A stretch of 38,738 nucleotides of DNA from a virus (IMGVR_UViG_3300046543_000614:1-38738); one strand, 5' to 3'; counted from the first letter of the stretch, positions 1 to 6,034 are shown. A program made the numbers and translations. The notes: a model not told the origin generated them from the sequence alone.

Positions 1-617
1 TAGGTCGCAGCGAGGGTCGCATCGCGGGTCGCATCGCGGGTCGCAGCGTAGGTCGCAGCGAGGGTCGCATCGCGGGTCGCATCGCGGGTCGCAGCGAGGG
101 TCGCATCGCTGGTCGCAGCGTCGGTCGCAGCGAGGGTCGCATCGCGGGTCGCAGCGTCGGTCGCATCGCGGGTCGCATCGCTGGTCGCAGCGTAGGTCGC
201 AGCGTAGGTCGCAGCGTCGGTCGCAGCGAGGGTCGCAGCGTCGGTCGCAGCGTCGGTCGCATCGCTGGTCGCATCGCTGGTCGCAGCGTCGGTCGCAGCG
301 TAGGTCGCAGCGAGGGTCGCAGCGCTGGTCGCAGCGCTTTTAACTTGCTGCTTATGGCAATGCAAAATCCAGGAAGCCGCACCGTAAGCGAAAGCCATAA
401 CCGCAGGACTTGGAACGATAATAACGCGCGGTTCTTTCAAGTTTGCCGCAGCGTACAAGCTTTTGATGGCAGGAACGATTTTGCCAGGGTCGATAGGTTC
501 GGTACGCATGGCGCGCTTGATCCACAACTGTGCGTGTTCGTCGAGTTTGATCTTTTCTTCCGGGGTGACGCCACCGCCAGCGAAGTCGGGACGACGGACA
601 ATTTTCGATATGGCCAT
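1..617 (-). CDS. N-terminal part of tetrapeptide-repeat protein (DUF6745-like), continues across the window end
   Basis: The gene starts at ATG 617-615, preceded by a strong AAGGAG site, and reads leftward off position 1. The first 93 residues are a unique domain (begins MAISKIVRR, contains a KEPRVIIVPSP segment). The frame then enters 28 perfect 12-bp repeats, each coding X-(A/D)-A-T with X = S, L, Y, D or R. There is no stop before the window edge. The same frame and repeat resume at 38738 and lead into a unique C-terminal domain ending at 37653, so I regard the two pieces as one gene. From memory, a unique N-part, a short-period repeat and a C-part with WRDG and HG motifs fits the DUF6745 family, whose function is unknown. 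It is the first gene behind the leftward early promoter. Seen: frame, start, repeats. Inferred: junction and family. Confidence 0.85.
   Translation of the reverse strand, partial: MAISKIVRRPDFAGGGVTPEEKIKLDEHAQLWIKRAMRTEPIDPGKIVPAIKSLYAAANLKEPRVIIVPSPAVMAFAYGAASWILHCHKQQVKSAATSAATLAATYAATDAATSDATSDATDAATDAATLAATDAATYAATYAATSDATRDATDAATRDATLAATDAATSDATLAATRDATRDATLAATYAATRDATRDATLAAT
3..338 (-). repeat. 12-bp tandem repeat, left block, 28 units
   Basis: On the plus strand the unit is GGTCGCAKCGNN (K = G or T). There are 28 uninterrupted units with no insertion or deletion. Read on the minus strand each codes one tetrapeptide: LAAT 6, RDAT 6, DAAT 6, YAAT 4, SDAT 4, SAAT 2. The third and fourth codons (GCG ACC) never change. 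The block lies inside the coding frame of the gene starting at 617. Confidence 0.97.
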
Positions 618-808
618 TTTGTTGCTCCTTGGTTAAATTAGTTGCCGCCTCCCAGACGGCTCCCGATCTATTGCGGCGCCCGTTAGGTGGTCATTGGGTA
701 GCGGCCTCGCTCGGTTAGGTGGTGCTTCCAGTCGTCACCACGTTTAGCTCGCATTGCTCGGCGGGTATTCGATTCGGCCCTGCGATTGTTTGCTGAGCCG
801 ATGACTAG

Positions 809-837
809 ATATTAGTACTACCTAAAAATTAAGTCAA
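809..837 (-). promoter_or_regulatory. Leftward early promoter, sigma70 type
   Basis: On the minus strand, TTGACT (837-832) is followed by a 17-base spacer and TAATAT (814-809), close to the sigma70 consensus. Transcription would start near 802 and run into the repeat-protein gene at 617. The operator at 811-826 covers the spacer and the first bases of the -10 element, so a protein bound there should block this promoter. Confidence 0.75.
811..826. promoter_or_regulatory. Operator 1 (ATTAG-N6-CTAAA)
   Basis: A 16-bp imperfect dyad that shares the CTAAA half-site and its mirror with the sites at 845-860 and 896-911. It overlaps the -10 element of the leftward promoter. The likely ligand is the Cro-like protein encoded at 919, by position and by analogy with lambda operators. 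Confidence 0.6.
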
Positions 838-844
838 TAAAATA

Positions 845-860
845 TTTAGGAATATCTAAA
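845..860. promoter_or_regulatory. Operator 2 (TTTAG-N6-CTAAA)
   Basis: TTTAGGAATATCTAAA is a 16-bp dyad with perfect 5-bp arms. It lies between the two divergent promoters, upstream of both -35 elements. It matches the site at 896-911 in 14 of 16 positions. Confidence 0.7.
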
Positions 861-884
861 ATATTTTTAAAGTTAAAATAACCC

Positions 885-913
885 TTGCCATTAGATTTAG
901 GAATTGCTAAAGT
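885..913 (+). promoter_or_regulatory. Rightward early promoter (candidate)
   Basis: TTGCCA (885-890), a 17-base spacer, then TAAAGT (908-913). The operator at 896-911 overlaps the spacer and the first four bases of the -10 box, exactly mirroring operator 1 at the leftward promoter. A start 6-7 bases downstream falls at 919-920, the A or T of the cro-like ATG, which would give a leaderless mRNA. The -10 box is weaker than the leftward one. Confidence 0.5.
896..911. promoter_or_regulatory. Operator 3 (TTTAG-N6-CTAAA)
   Basis: TTTAGGAATTGCTAAA is a 16-bp dyad with perfect 5-bp arms, nearly the same sequence as operator 2. It ends 8 bases before the start codon at 919 and overlaps the candidate rightward -10 box. 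Confidence 0.7.
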
Positions 914-918
914 AAGGC

Positions 919-1242
919 ATGGATAAAAATCTCGACCCCTTAGCCTGTTCAATCATTGAAGCTCTTGGTGGAACTTCCGCAACTGCCATATTTTGCGAAG
1001 TTAAGCCGCCTTCAGTTACTGAATGGAAGACGACCGGTATTCCCAAAGCCCGCTTGATGTTTCTAAAGCTTGCTAGGCCGGATTTATTCGTTACAGAAAT
1101 TACTGCAGATGGCCCCAAAATCTCAGAGCCGCAACATGTCACGAATCTCGCTGGCGCACATCCAATCGAAGCTTTGGAGGAAGATCGCCGCAGCGTCGAT
1201 CTAGGCTATCGACAACCGGCGGATCCTCAAGTTTTATCATAA
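919..1242 (+). CDS. Cro-like / YdaS-like transcriptional regulator
   Basis: A 107-residue protein and the first rightward gene. Residues about 12-50 (IIEALGGTSATA, VKPPSVTEW, GIPKARLMFL, ARPDLF) form the compact helix-turn-helix of phage Cro/YdaS-type regulators, with the recognition helix at KPPSVTEW. The C-terminal half has no recognised domain. The only purine-rich stretch upstream (TAAGG) is one base from the ATG, too close for a normal ribosome site. The promoter at 885-913 would start transcription at the ATG, so a leaderless message is plausible. It probably binds the three TTTAG-N6-CTAAA sites beside it and lowers both early transcripts. No second (CI-type) repressor is visible. Family by sequence resemblance, targets by position. 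Confidence 0.8.
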   Translation: MDKNLDPLACSIIEALGGTSATAIFCEVKPPSVTEWKTTGIPKARLMFLKLARPDLFVTEITADGPKISEPQHVTNLAGAHPIEALEEDRRSVDLGYRQPADPQVLS

Positions 1243-1299
1243 CCATTCAGATTTAAATTGTCTGTCAGGCCGACCTAAAACGACATTTAAGGGGATTTC

Positions 1300-1494
1300 A
1301 TGAACATCTATTCACGCGTAGCCATTCAAAATGCCGCCCGCAAAGCCGCTGAGCGGCGCAACGACAACTGCCCGCATCAGTACGGCACTGAGCACCGCGC
1401 TATCTGGGTAGACGCCTATGTAGCGACCCTGGATGACATCGACAGCGCCAAGGCTGAGATGTCCGAGAAACTGGCGCACGCGAGGTTGATATGA
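1300..1494 (+). CDS. Small hypothetical early protein
   Basis: A 64-residue hydrophilic protein preceded by AAGGGG six bases before the ATG. Rich in Ala, Arg and charged residues, with one CPHQY motif; no known domain recognised. The 57 bases between it and the cro-like gene contain no terminator, so it is probably on the same transcript. Its TGA overlaps the ATG of the next small gene (ATGA), so the two are translationally coupled. Confidence 0.7.
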   Translation: MNIYSRVAIQNAARKAAERRNDNCPHQYGTEHRAIWVDAYVATLDDIDSAKAEMSEKLAHARLI

Positions 1495-1583
1495 GCGACG
1501 ATGCCTGCCTCATCTTCCCGCTCGTCATCATCGCCATCGTCGGGCTGATGCTCTGGGCTATGGTCAACCAATCTAGGAAATAG
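1491..1583 (+). CDS. Small single-span membrane protein (30 aa)
   Basis: The frame opens at an ATG overlapping the preceding TGA (ATGA) and ends at a TAG. After four acidic or polar residues (MSDD) there is one hydrophobic stretch (about residues 6-24, LIFPLVIIAIVGLMLWAMV) and a basic tail (NQSRK), the profile of a single transmembrane peptide. The next gene starts two bases after the stop. The tight packing and hydrophobic bias support it. Function unknown. Confidence 0.6.
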   Translation: MSDDACLIFPLVIIAIVGLMLWAMVNQSRK

Positions 1584-1585
1584 CC

Positions 1586-2020
1586 ATGACAGCCCCACTG
1601 GGAAAGCGCAGCGAAATGCGTGAAATCCGTGCCGCCATTAAATCCGTCCTGTTGGTATCGCCAAACGGGCTGGGGCTGCGGGAATTGACGCAGAACGTCT
1701 ATGCCATGCAGCCAAATGCCACCTACGACCAGGTCAAAGGTCAAGTTTTCAAAATGCAGGGGAAGGCGCTGGCCGTCGATCGCTCCAATTCCCGCAACAT
1801 CTATTTTCTGGCCGGCGCCGCGGTCGAACCGCCGGAACCTGAGCATGTGAAATACCGAACGCGGAAGATCATCGCGCCACCGCTGGAAAGCAAAAAGGAA
1901 GTCATGCCGGTCAAGCAGCGCACTGTGCCAGCTACGACAGGATTATTCTCCGGGCACCGCCGCTCGCCGATTGAATGGTGTGTGGACGTTCTGGGCTTGA
2001 TGTCGATGGGGGCTTTGTAA
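1586..2020 (+). CDS. Hypothetical early protein, possible winged-helix N-terminus
   Basis: A 144-residue protein. The first about 70 residues alternate short helices and turns (EIRAAIKSVLL, GLGLRELTQNVYA, YDQVKGQVFKM, GKALAVDRS, RNIYFLA) in the spacing of a winged-helix DNA-binding fold. The rest is Pro- and Lys-rich and probably disordered. It ends in TAATG, overlapping the start of the replication initiator, which suggests a role in replication or its control. No specific family recognised. The winged-helix reading is an inference from the helix pattern. Confidence 0.7.
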   Translation: MTAPLGKRSEMREIRAAIKSVLLVSPNGLGLRELTQNVYAMQPNATYDQVKGQVFKMQGKALAVDRSNSRNIYFLAGAAVEPPEPEHVKYRTRKIIAPPLESKKEVMPVKQRTVPATTGLFSGHRRSPIEWCVDVLGLMSMGAL

Positions 2021-2712
2021 TGGCTCGCATACGCACAATCAAGCCCGAGTTCTGGGCAAATGAACAGGTAATGGATTGCTCGCCGATGGCTCGTTTGCTG
2101 TTTATCGGCATCTGGAATTTTTGTGATGACGGTGGCAACCATCCAGCCAGCTCAAAAACCATCAAGGCCGAAATCTTCCCCGGAGACGATATTACATCGA
2201 CGAGCGTTCAGGAACTACTCGACGAGCTAGAGTCGAATCGTCTCATAGCTCTGTACACCGCACAGGATAAGGCTTTCTGGCATGTTACCGGCTGGAGCCA
2301 CCAGAAAATAGACAAGCCAACACTCAAATATCCACCCTTTCCTGATGAAATTCCAGCGCAGGCTCGACTAGCGCTAGGCGAGTCCTCACCCCCGGAAGGG
2401 AAGGGTAAGGGAAGGGAAGTAAAGACATTGTCGGGTTCCCCCGACGCAATCGAAATCCTGAACCACCTCAACGAAAAGTCTGGAAGCTCTTACAGGCCGG
2501 TCGAGGCAAACATCCGGCTTATCACGGCCAGGCTCAGCGAGTCGAGCGTCGATGAATGCAAGGCCGTTATCGATGCCAAGGTCGGGGAATGGCTCGGCGA
2601 TGCCACGATGGAAAAATATTTGCGGCCGGAAACGCTTTTCGGTGCAACCAAATTCGCGCAGTACGTGGGCCAGCTGGGCAGCTCTGGAGGCGGGTCTAAC
2701 CCGTTCGCCTGA
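2020..2712 (+). CDS. Phage replication initiation protein (O-like, Phg_2220_C C-terminus)
   Basis: A 230-residue protein. I chose ATG 2020, inside the TAATG overlap, over an in-frame ATG at 1975 because homologues begin MARIRTIKPEFW. Residues 1-110 match the N-terminal domain of phage replication organisers (MARLLFIGIWNFCDDGGNHPAS, FWHVTGWSHQKIDKPT), a winged-helix origin-binding module. After a Gly/Lys/Glu linker (GKGKGRE), residues about 148-220 match the conserved phage C-terminal domain (ILNHLNEKSGSSYRP, KYLRPETLFG) seen in primosomal loaders. It probably binds the origin and recruits the helicase encoded at 3053. The stop overlaps the next gene (TGATG). Confidence 0.85.
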   Translation: MARIRTIKPEFWANEQVMDCSPMARLLFIGIWNFCDDGGNHPASSKTIKAEIFPGDDITSTSVQELLDELESNRLIALYTAQDKAFWHVTGWSHQKIDKPTLKYPPFPDEIPAQARLALGESSPPEGKGKGREVKTLSGSPDAIEILNHLNEKSGSSYRPVEANIRLITARLSESSVDECKAVIDAKVGEWLGDATMEKYLRPETLFGATKFAQYVGQLGSSGGGSNPFA

Positions 2713-3065
2713 TGCGCGGCGACCGGCAAATCTTGCGAGAACGAGTGGCCGGCTTCATACCGAAGGCTGTTTTTGTGAATGTTGGGTATGCCGATCTGCG
2801 GATCACGAACAAGTACGACGACCCGGAAAACGGGATGCAGTTCGGCCTGTTGCCGACTGTGGAACTGCCGGCGAGTGAGATGCACCGCGCGCATGACTTC
2901 CGGTTCCTGGTGAACTGCCGTGTGCATGTGCATGGCCAAGCGATGACTGAGGATTTCTGCCGGATAGTGGAGCAGATAGCCGAAAAGGCCGAGCACGTGA
3001 TTGCCTGCGCTGGCGACGAGATGATGGAATTCAAAAACGGAAAGTGGGAAGCATGGACCTTCTGA
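2712..3065 (+). CDS. Hypothetical protein in the replication module
   Basis: A 117-residue protein starting in a TGATG overlap with the initiator and overlapping the start of the helicase gene, so it is coupled to both. It reads as an alpha/beta protein (VFVNVGYADLRITN, FRFLVNCRVHVHG, DFCRIVEQIAEKAEHVIACAG) ending in the aromatic tail FKNGKWEAWTF. No family recognised. Its place between initiator and helicase suggests a replication accessory role, by position only. Confidence 0.75.
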   Translation: MRGDRQILRERVAGFIPKAVFVNVGYADLRITNKYDDPENGMQFGLLPTVELPASEMHRAHDFRFLVNCRVHVHGQAMTEDFCRIVEQIAEKAEHVIACAGDEMMEFKNGKWEAWTF

Positions 3066-3970
3066 GAAACGACGAGATTGACTTCGAGGGCTACATGGCC
3101 GAGACAGAGCCGCAGGAGCGTGTGCGCAGCGTGGCGATGTACGAGGATGAGGTCATTGCAGAGTTGGCGCCGGAAGTGCTGGGAAGCGCGCCGAAATACC
3201 CGAAGATGCCATTTGCCAATTTCTGGCTGTACTTCGCGCCTGGCGAGGTCACGTTGTGGGCCGGCTTCAACGGCTCAGGCAAGTCGATGTTGCAGGGCCA
3301 AGTGTTGTCGACCATCGCCCAGGATGGCCATAAGACCGCGATTGCAAGCCTGGAAATGAAACCGGGAAAAACCATCTCGCGCATGATCCGGCAGCAAACC
3401 GGCCTGCGGCATCCGACCGATGACCAAGTCCGTGGCTTCATCCGAAAGACCGAAAAAACTATGTGGGTGTACGACCAGCAAGGGTCTGTGCATCCGAAGC
3501 GCCTGATGGCCGTTATCCGGCACTGCGCTGAGAAGCTTGGCTGCCAGCACATCGCTGTCGACTCGCTCATGAAGTGCGTCAAGGGAACGGATGACTACAA
3601 CGGACAGAAGGACTTTGTCGACCAACTCACCATCGCCGCGCGCGACCTGAACATTCACATTCACCTGGTCGCCCACCTGAAAAAGGGTGAAGGCGATGAA
3701 AAAATGCCAACGCGCATGGACATCAGCGGATCTGGTGCCATTGCCGACTTGGTTGACAACGTGGTGCTGGTCTACCGCAACAAGCGCAAGGAGCGTGACG
3801 TCGACGCCGGCAAGACCGTCCCTGATGACATGGCCGACACGCTGCTGATCTGCGACAAGTCCCGTAACGGCGAATGGGAAGGGCGCGTCAAGCTCTGGTT
3901 CGACCCGCAGTCGCAGAAGTTCACCGATTGGAATAAGAATGCTCGCCGCGGCTTAGCGCGAGTGCTGTGA
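3053..3970 (+). CDS. DnaB-like replicative helicase (RecA-fold domain only)
   Basis: A 305-residue ATPase. Residues 60-78 hold the Walker A motif GFNGSGKS, residue E101 sits in the ASLEM motif, HIAVDSL (166-172) is Walker B, HLVAHLKK (204-211) is motif H3, and DISGSGAIADLVDNVVLVYRNK (from about 223) is motif H4 with the arginine finger region. These are the RecA-type motifs of DnaB/gp4-like helicases. The N-terminal domain of full-length DnaB is missing; only about 50 unrelated residues precede the ATPase, as in several phage helicases. An in-frame GTG at 3044 is an alternative start. I prefer ATG 3053, with GGGAA just upstream. It should unwind DNA at the phage fork. Confidence 0.85.
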   Translation: MDLLRNDEIDFEGYMAETEPQERVRSVAMYEDEVIAELAPEVLGSAPKYPKMPFANFWLYFAPGEVTLWAGFNGSGKSMLQGQVLSTIAQDGHKTAIASLEMKPGKTISRMIRQQTGLRHPTDDQVRGFIRKTEKTMWVYDQQGSVHPKRLMAVIRHCAEKLGCQHIAVDSLMKCVKGTDDYNGQKDFVDQLTIAARDLNIHIHLVAHLKKGEGDEKMPTRMDISGSGAIADLVDNVVLVYRNKRKERDVDAGKTVPDDMADTLLICDKSRNGEWEGRVKLWFDPQSQKFTDWNKNARRGLARVL

Positions 3971-4028
3971 CCCCCAACCCTTCGCGCGCGTGCGCGCATT
4001 TGCAGTGCCAACAACAGGAGAAAACAGC

Positions 4029-4292
4029 ATGGCGATGTTCAGAAAAAAGCCAGTGGTCATCGAGGCGTACCTCATCACGGATGACGATGCAACCCAGCAC
4101 ACGCCCAAGTGGTTGCTGGATGCCGTGATTGCCGGCAACGTCGAAATGGTCAACGACAAGGGCGCCGTCAGCATCAAGACGCTGGAAGGCACGATGACTG
4201 CGGATGTCGGCGACTGGATCATCCAGGGCGTCAAGGGCGAGCTTTATCCATGCAAGCCTGACATTTTTGCAGCTACCTACGAGGCCATATGA
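4029..4292 (+). CDS. Conserved phage protein (PGDYG-like)
   Basis: An 87-residue protein. I chose ATG 4029 because AGGAG lies eight bases upstream; an in-frame ATG at 3990 lacks a site. It shows the pattern of a common small phage family: FRKKPVVIEAY at the start, GTMTADVGDWIIQGVKGELYPCKPDIFAATYE at the end, where VGDWI corresponds to the PGDY motif. Function unknown. Its TGA overlaps the ATG of the resolvase (ATGA). Confidence 0.8.
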   Translation: MAMFRKKPVVIEAYLITDDDATQHTPKWLLDAVIAGNVEMVNDKGAVSIKTLEGTMTADVGDWIIQGVKGELYPCKPDIFAATYEAI

Positions 4293-4807
4293 ACATTCTC
4301 GCAATCGACCTCGGCACGACCACCGGCTGGGCGCTCAAGACAAGCGACGGCAATATCCGTAGCGGTAGCACACCATGCGCGCTGCGGCCCGGAGAAGGGC
4401 GCGGGCAGCGCTGGCTCAAATTCCGCGCGATGCTCTCGGAATTCAACAACGGCGCCGGCGAGCTGCAGGCCGTCTATTTCGAGGACATCAAGATGCACAA
4501 GGGAACGCTAGCCGCGCACGTCTACGGCGGCTTTTTGGCCCATCTCGAAACCTGGTGCGAGCTGCACAAGGTCCAGCTGATCGGCGTCGGCTTCGGCGCC
4601 ATCAAGAAAAACTGGACCGGCAAAGGCAACTCGGACAAGGCGGCCATGATTGCAGTGGCCAAGGCTAAGGGCTTCAATCCGATCGACGATAACGAGGCCG
4701 ACGCGCTGGCCATACTCGCGCTCGCCCTGGTCCTGGAGCAAGAGCCGGCGCCGGACATCACCACCGACTGCCCGGCTCTATGGACGCAGACTGAGGGGGC
4801 GTTTTGA
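4289..4807 (+). CDS. RuvC-like Holliday junction resolvase
   Basis: A 172-residue RNase H-fold nuclease. The acidic residues expected of RuvC-like enzymes are visible: D7 in MNILAIDLGTTTGWA, E65 in VYFEDIKMHKG, and D134/D138 in DDNEADALAI. The order and spacing match phage crossover-junction endonucleases. It would cut branched replication or recombination intermediates so that packageable DNA remains. It is coupled to the upstream gene by ATGA and to the next by a TTG start overlapping its TGA. Confidence 0.85.
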   Translation: MNILAIDLGTTTGWALKTSDGNIRSGSTPCALRPGEGRGQRWLKFRAMLSEFNNGAGELQAVYFEDIKMHKGTLAAHVYGGFLAHLETWCELHKVQLIGVGFGAIKKNWTGKGNSDKAAMIAVAKAKGFNPIDDNEADALAILALALVLEQEPAPDITTDCPALWTQTEGAF

Positions 4808-4998
4808 AAATCCCAACAGGCCACCTGCGGCTATTGCAGGATCCGCGCAGCGATGCAGTGGCGCCGAAGCTACAGCAATGGTGGATAGAGGAAACACCCG
4901 GGTTTGGTCAATATCCACTTCTTTGTGATGTTCAAAACAGTAAATTTTTACCGCGAGCAGAGAATGGCGAATGGGTCGACGTGCCTACGGTTTATTGA
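4804..4998 (+). CDS. Small hypothetical protein, TTG start
   Basis: A 64-residue protein starting at TTG 4804, which overlaps the stop of the resolvase. GAGGGGG lies six bases upstream and supports this start. The sequence (HLRLLQDPRSD, WWIEETPGFGQYPL, GEWVDVPTVY) resembles small DUF-type phage proteins with a C-terminal aromatic WVDVP motif, but I cannot assign a family. Confidence 0.6.
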   Translation: MKIPTGHLRLLQDPRSDAVAPKLQQWWIEETPGFGQYPLLCDVQNSKFLPRAENGEWVDVPTVY

Positions 4999-5005
4999 GA
5001 GAGCG

Positions 5006-5149
5006 ATGAAAAACTGGATTAATGAGCGCAAATATGAATGGAGTCTGTTTTCTCGACTGCGAAAATCCGCAATCATAATCATGGCCAGTTCTGCAGTCTT
5101 GAATTTCTGCGCATTCATCTACATCACATGCACATGGAGATTCCCATGA
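5006..5149 (+). CDS. Small membrane protein (47 aa)
   Basis: Starts at ATG 5006 after a GAGAGAG stretch, seven bases behind the previous stop. The basic N-terminus (MKNWINERKYEW..RLRKS) is followed by one hydrophobic span of about 21 residues (AIIIMASSAVLNFCAFIYITC), so an N-in single-pass membrane protein is predicted. Its TGA overlaps the ATG of the next gene (ATGA). A longer in-frame start at 4904 would overlap the upstream gene and is less likely. Function unknown. Confidence 0.6.
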   Translation: MKNWINERKYEWSLFSRLRKSAIIIMASSAVLNFCAFIYITCTWRFP

Positions 5150-5349
5150 CACCAGCATCGCCTGAGCGGCTGCGGGAAAGGCGGCGACGCAAGGAACTTT
5201 TAGCTCAGATTGCGCAGAATGAGAAAGCCGTCGCTGAAATGGATGAAAAATACAAAAAGCAAATGGCTACTTTGTATGGGCATCCAGACCCGACTTACGA
5301 AGCTTACCGACTTGGCAAAATACCGACCTTTCAAGCAAGGAGAGAATAA
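5146..5349 (+). CDS. Small coiled-coil protein (67 aa)
   Basis: Starts at ATG 5146 with GGAG six bases upstream and overlaps the previous stop. Residues about 7-40 are strongly charged and heptad-like (ERLRERRRRKELLAQIAQ, EKAVAEMDEKYKKQM), predicting a short coiled coil, followed by a Pro/Tyr-rich end (HPDPTYEAYRLGKIP). No family recognised. Confidence 0.65.
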   Translation: MTPASPERLRERRRRKELLAQIAQNEKAVAEMDEKYKKQMATLYGHPDPTYEAYRLGKIPTFQARRE

Positions 5350-5350
5350 A

Positions 5351-5746
5351 ATGCTTCAGCGCGCACCCAAAGGAATTCATAAGCCCGATACATGGGTGAA
5401 GCCGGATGGCCTCGACTATTGCCTCGATTGCTGGAAGGAATGGATGCATGCCGACAGTGATCGGGATCTGAAGGCCAAGCCATCATCGGGGCTGCGCGGC
5501 AACACGGATGGCTACGGCACGGACATCTGGGAAGAGCAGGCGGCCCGTGACAATGCTGTCGGCGCCGCGACCAATACCGAGATCAACAACCTCAAGCCGC
5601 TGCACATATGGGCCATCTATCGGATTTGCAGCTTGGCCAGTTCATGGCGCTTCGCCCAGGCCGATCTCATCACAACCGCCGTAGCTGCAAAGCAACAGCT
5701 CGAAATAAATCTGAAAAGAAATGTTTGCACAAGCTCATTATTCTGA
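5351..5746 (+). CDS. Conserved phage protein in late-regulator (Q) position
   Basis: A 131-residue protein. I chose ATG 5351, behind AGGAGAGAATAAA. It contains conserved-looking blocks (KGIHKPDTWVKPDG, CLDCWKEWMH, GNTDGYGTDIWEEQAARDNAVGAATNTEINNL, HIWAIYRICSLASSWRF). I cannot name a family with certainty. It is the last early rightward gene and directly precedes a possible promoter (5725-5754) and a terminator about 35 bases after its start site, the layout of lambda Q, PR' and tR'. A late antiterminator or activator role is therefore plausible but rests on position only. Confidence 0.75.
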   Translation: MLQRAPKGIHKPDTWVKPDGLDYCLDCWKEWMHADSDRDLKAKPSSGLRGNTDGYGTDIWEEQAARDNAVGAATNTEINNLKPLHIWAIYRICSLASSWRFAQADLITTAVAAKQQLEINLKRNVCTSSLF

Positions 5747-5754
5747 TATATGAT
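5725..5754 (+). promoter_or_regulatory. Candidate late promoter
   Basis: TTGCAC (5725-5730), an 18-base spacer and TATGAT (5749-5754, five of six to consensus). Transcription would begin near 5761 and meet a strong hairpin terminator about 35 bases later. The -35 box is poor. The promoter overlaps the 3' end of the gene at 5351-5746. Confidence 0.4.
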
Positions 5755-5792
5755 CCTGTCCCATAGGCCGTCTTCGCTCGCCTAAAGAAAAC

Positions 5793-5828
5793 AAAAGCCT
5801 CGATTCTTCACGGATTCGGGGCTTTTTT
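5793..5828 (+). terminator. Rho-independent terminator upstream of late genes
   Basis: Stem AAAAGCCTCGA / TCGGGGCTTTT (one G-T pair), loop of about 12 bases, followed by TTTTTT. Read rightward it would stop early transcription, and short late transcripts unless antiterminated. Confidence 0.8.
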
Positions 5829-5862
5829 GCATCTCCTCCATGCTGGATCCCCTAGCTGGATT

Positions 5863-5893
5863 CGCCGCCCTTCGCACGATCGGCGGCTTTTTT
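5863..5893 (+). terminator. Second terminator upstream of late genes
   Basis: Stem CGCCG (5863-5867) / CGGCG (5881-5885) with a 13-base loop, followed by GCTTTTTTTA. It lies 35 bases after the first terminator, so the two work in tandem. Confidence 0.65.
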
Positions 5894-5906
5894 ATTCGAG
5901 GCGCAC

Positions 5907-5972
5907 ATGCACATCATCACCATCTGGATGCTGATCTGGGGCATGTGGCTGCCTAAGCCGAGAGGCAAATGA
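5907..5972 (+). CDS. Very small hydrophobic peptide (21 aa), doubtful
   Basis: ATG 5907 is preceded by GAGG at a usual distance. The peptide (MHIITIWMLIWGMWL, then PKPRGK) is one short hydrophobic span and a basic tail. It follows the double terminator directly. It could be a real membrane peptide, but the length gives little statistical support. Confidence 0.3.
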   Translation: MHIITIWMLIWGMWLPKPRGK

Positions 5973-6034
5973 TGTTCGGCGGCGCAGCATGCAGCTTCAT
6001 GAGCCATCCTTTTTATTCCATTGGAGTATTAAAA

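Larger units (their letters stand above)
618..918. promoter_or_regulatory. Divergent early control region
   Basis: There is no convincing gene here. The right half (about 800-918) is AT-rich. It holds three 16-bp dyads, a leftward promoter and a rightward promoter, listed separately. The left half (618-800) would be the untranslated leader of the leftward transcript. It contains a repeated CCACCTAAC element (on the minus strand near 727-716 and 693-682), an imperfect GCCG/CGGC hairpin close to the start codon, and a 23-codon reading frame (minus strand 754-683) with a weak ribosome site that I do not call a gene. Confidence 0.8.

Noticed and set aside
1-338. CRISPR array
   Set aside because: Units are 12 bp, directly adjacent and without spacers. 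They are in-frame coding repeats.
345-641. Plus-strand frame of 98 codons
   Set aside because: It is antisense to the N-terminal domain of the repeat gene, has no ribosome site and no recognisable domain.
683-754. 23-codon basic frame (MRAKRGDDWKHHLTERGRYPMTT) in the leftward leader, a possible N-like peptide
   Set aside because: The ribosome site is weak, the length gives no statistical support, and no nut-like box is recognisable. It remains only a possibility.
5747-5906. tRNA gene between the early and late blocks
   Set aside because: No cloverleaf, T-loop or anticodon stem can be drawn. The region is explained by a promoter-like sequence and two terminators.
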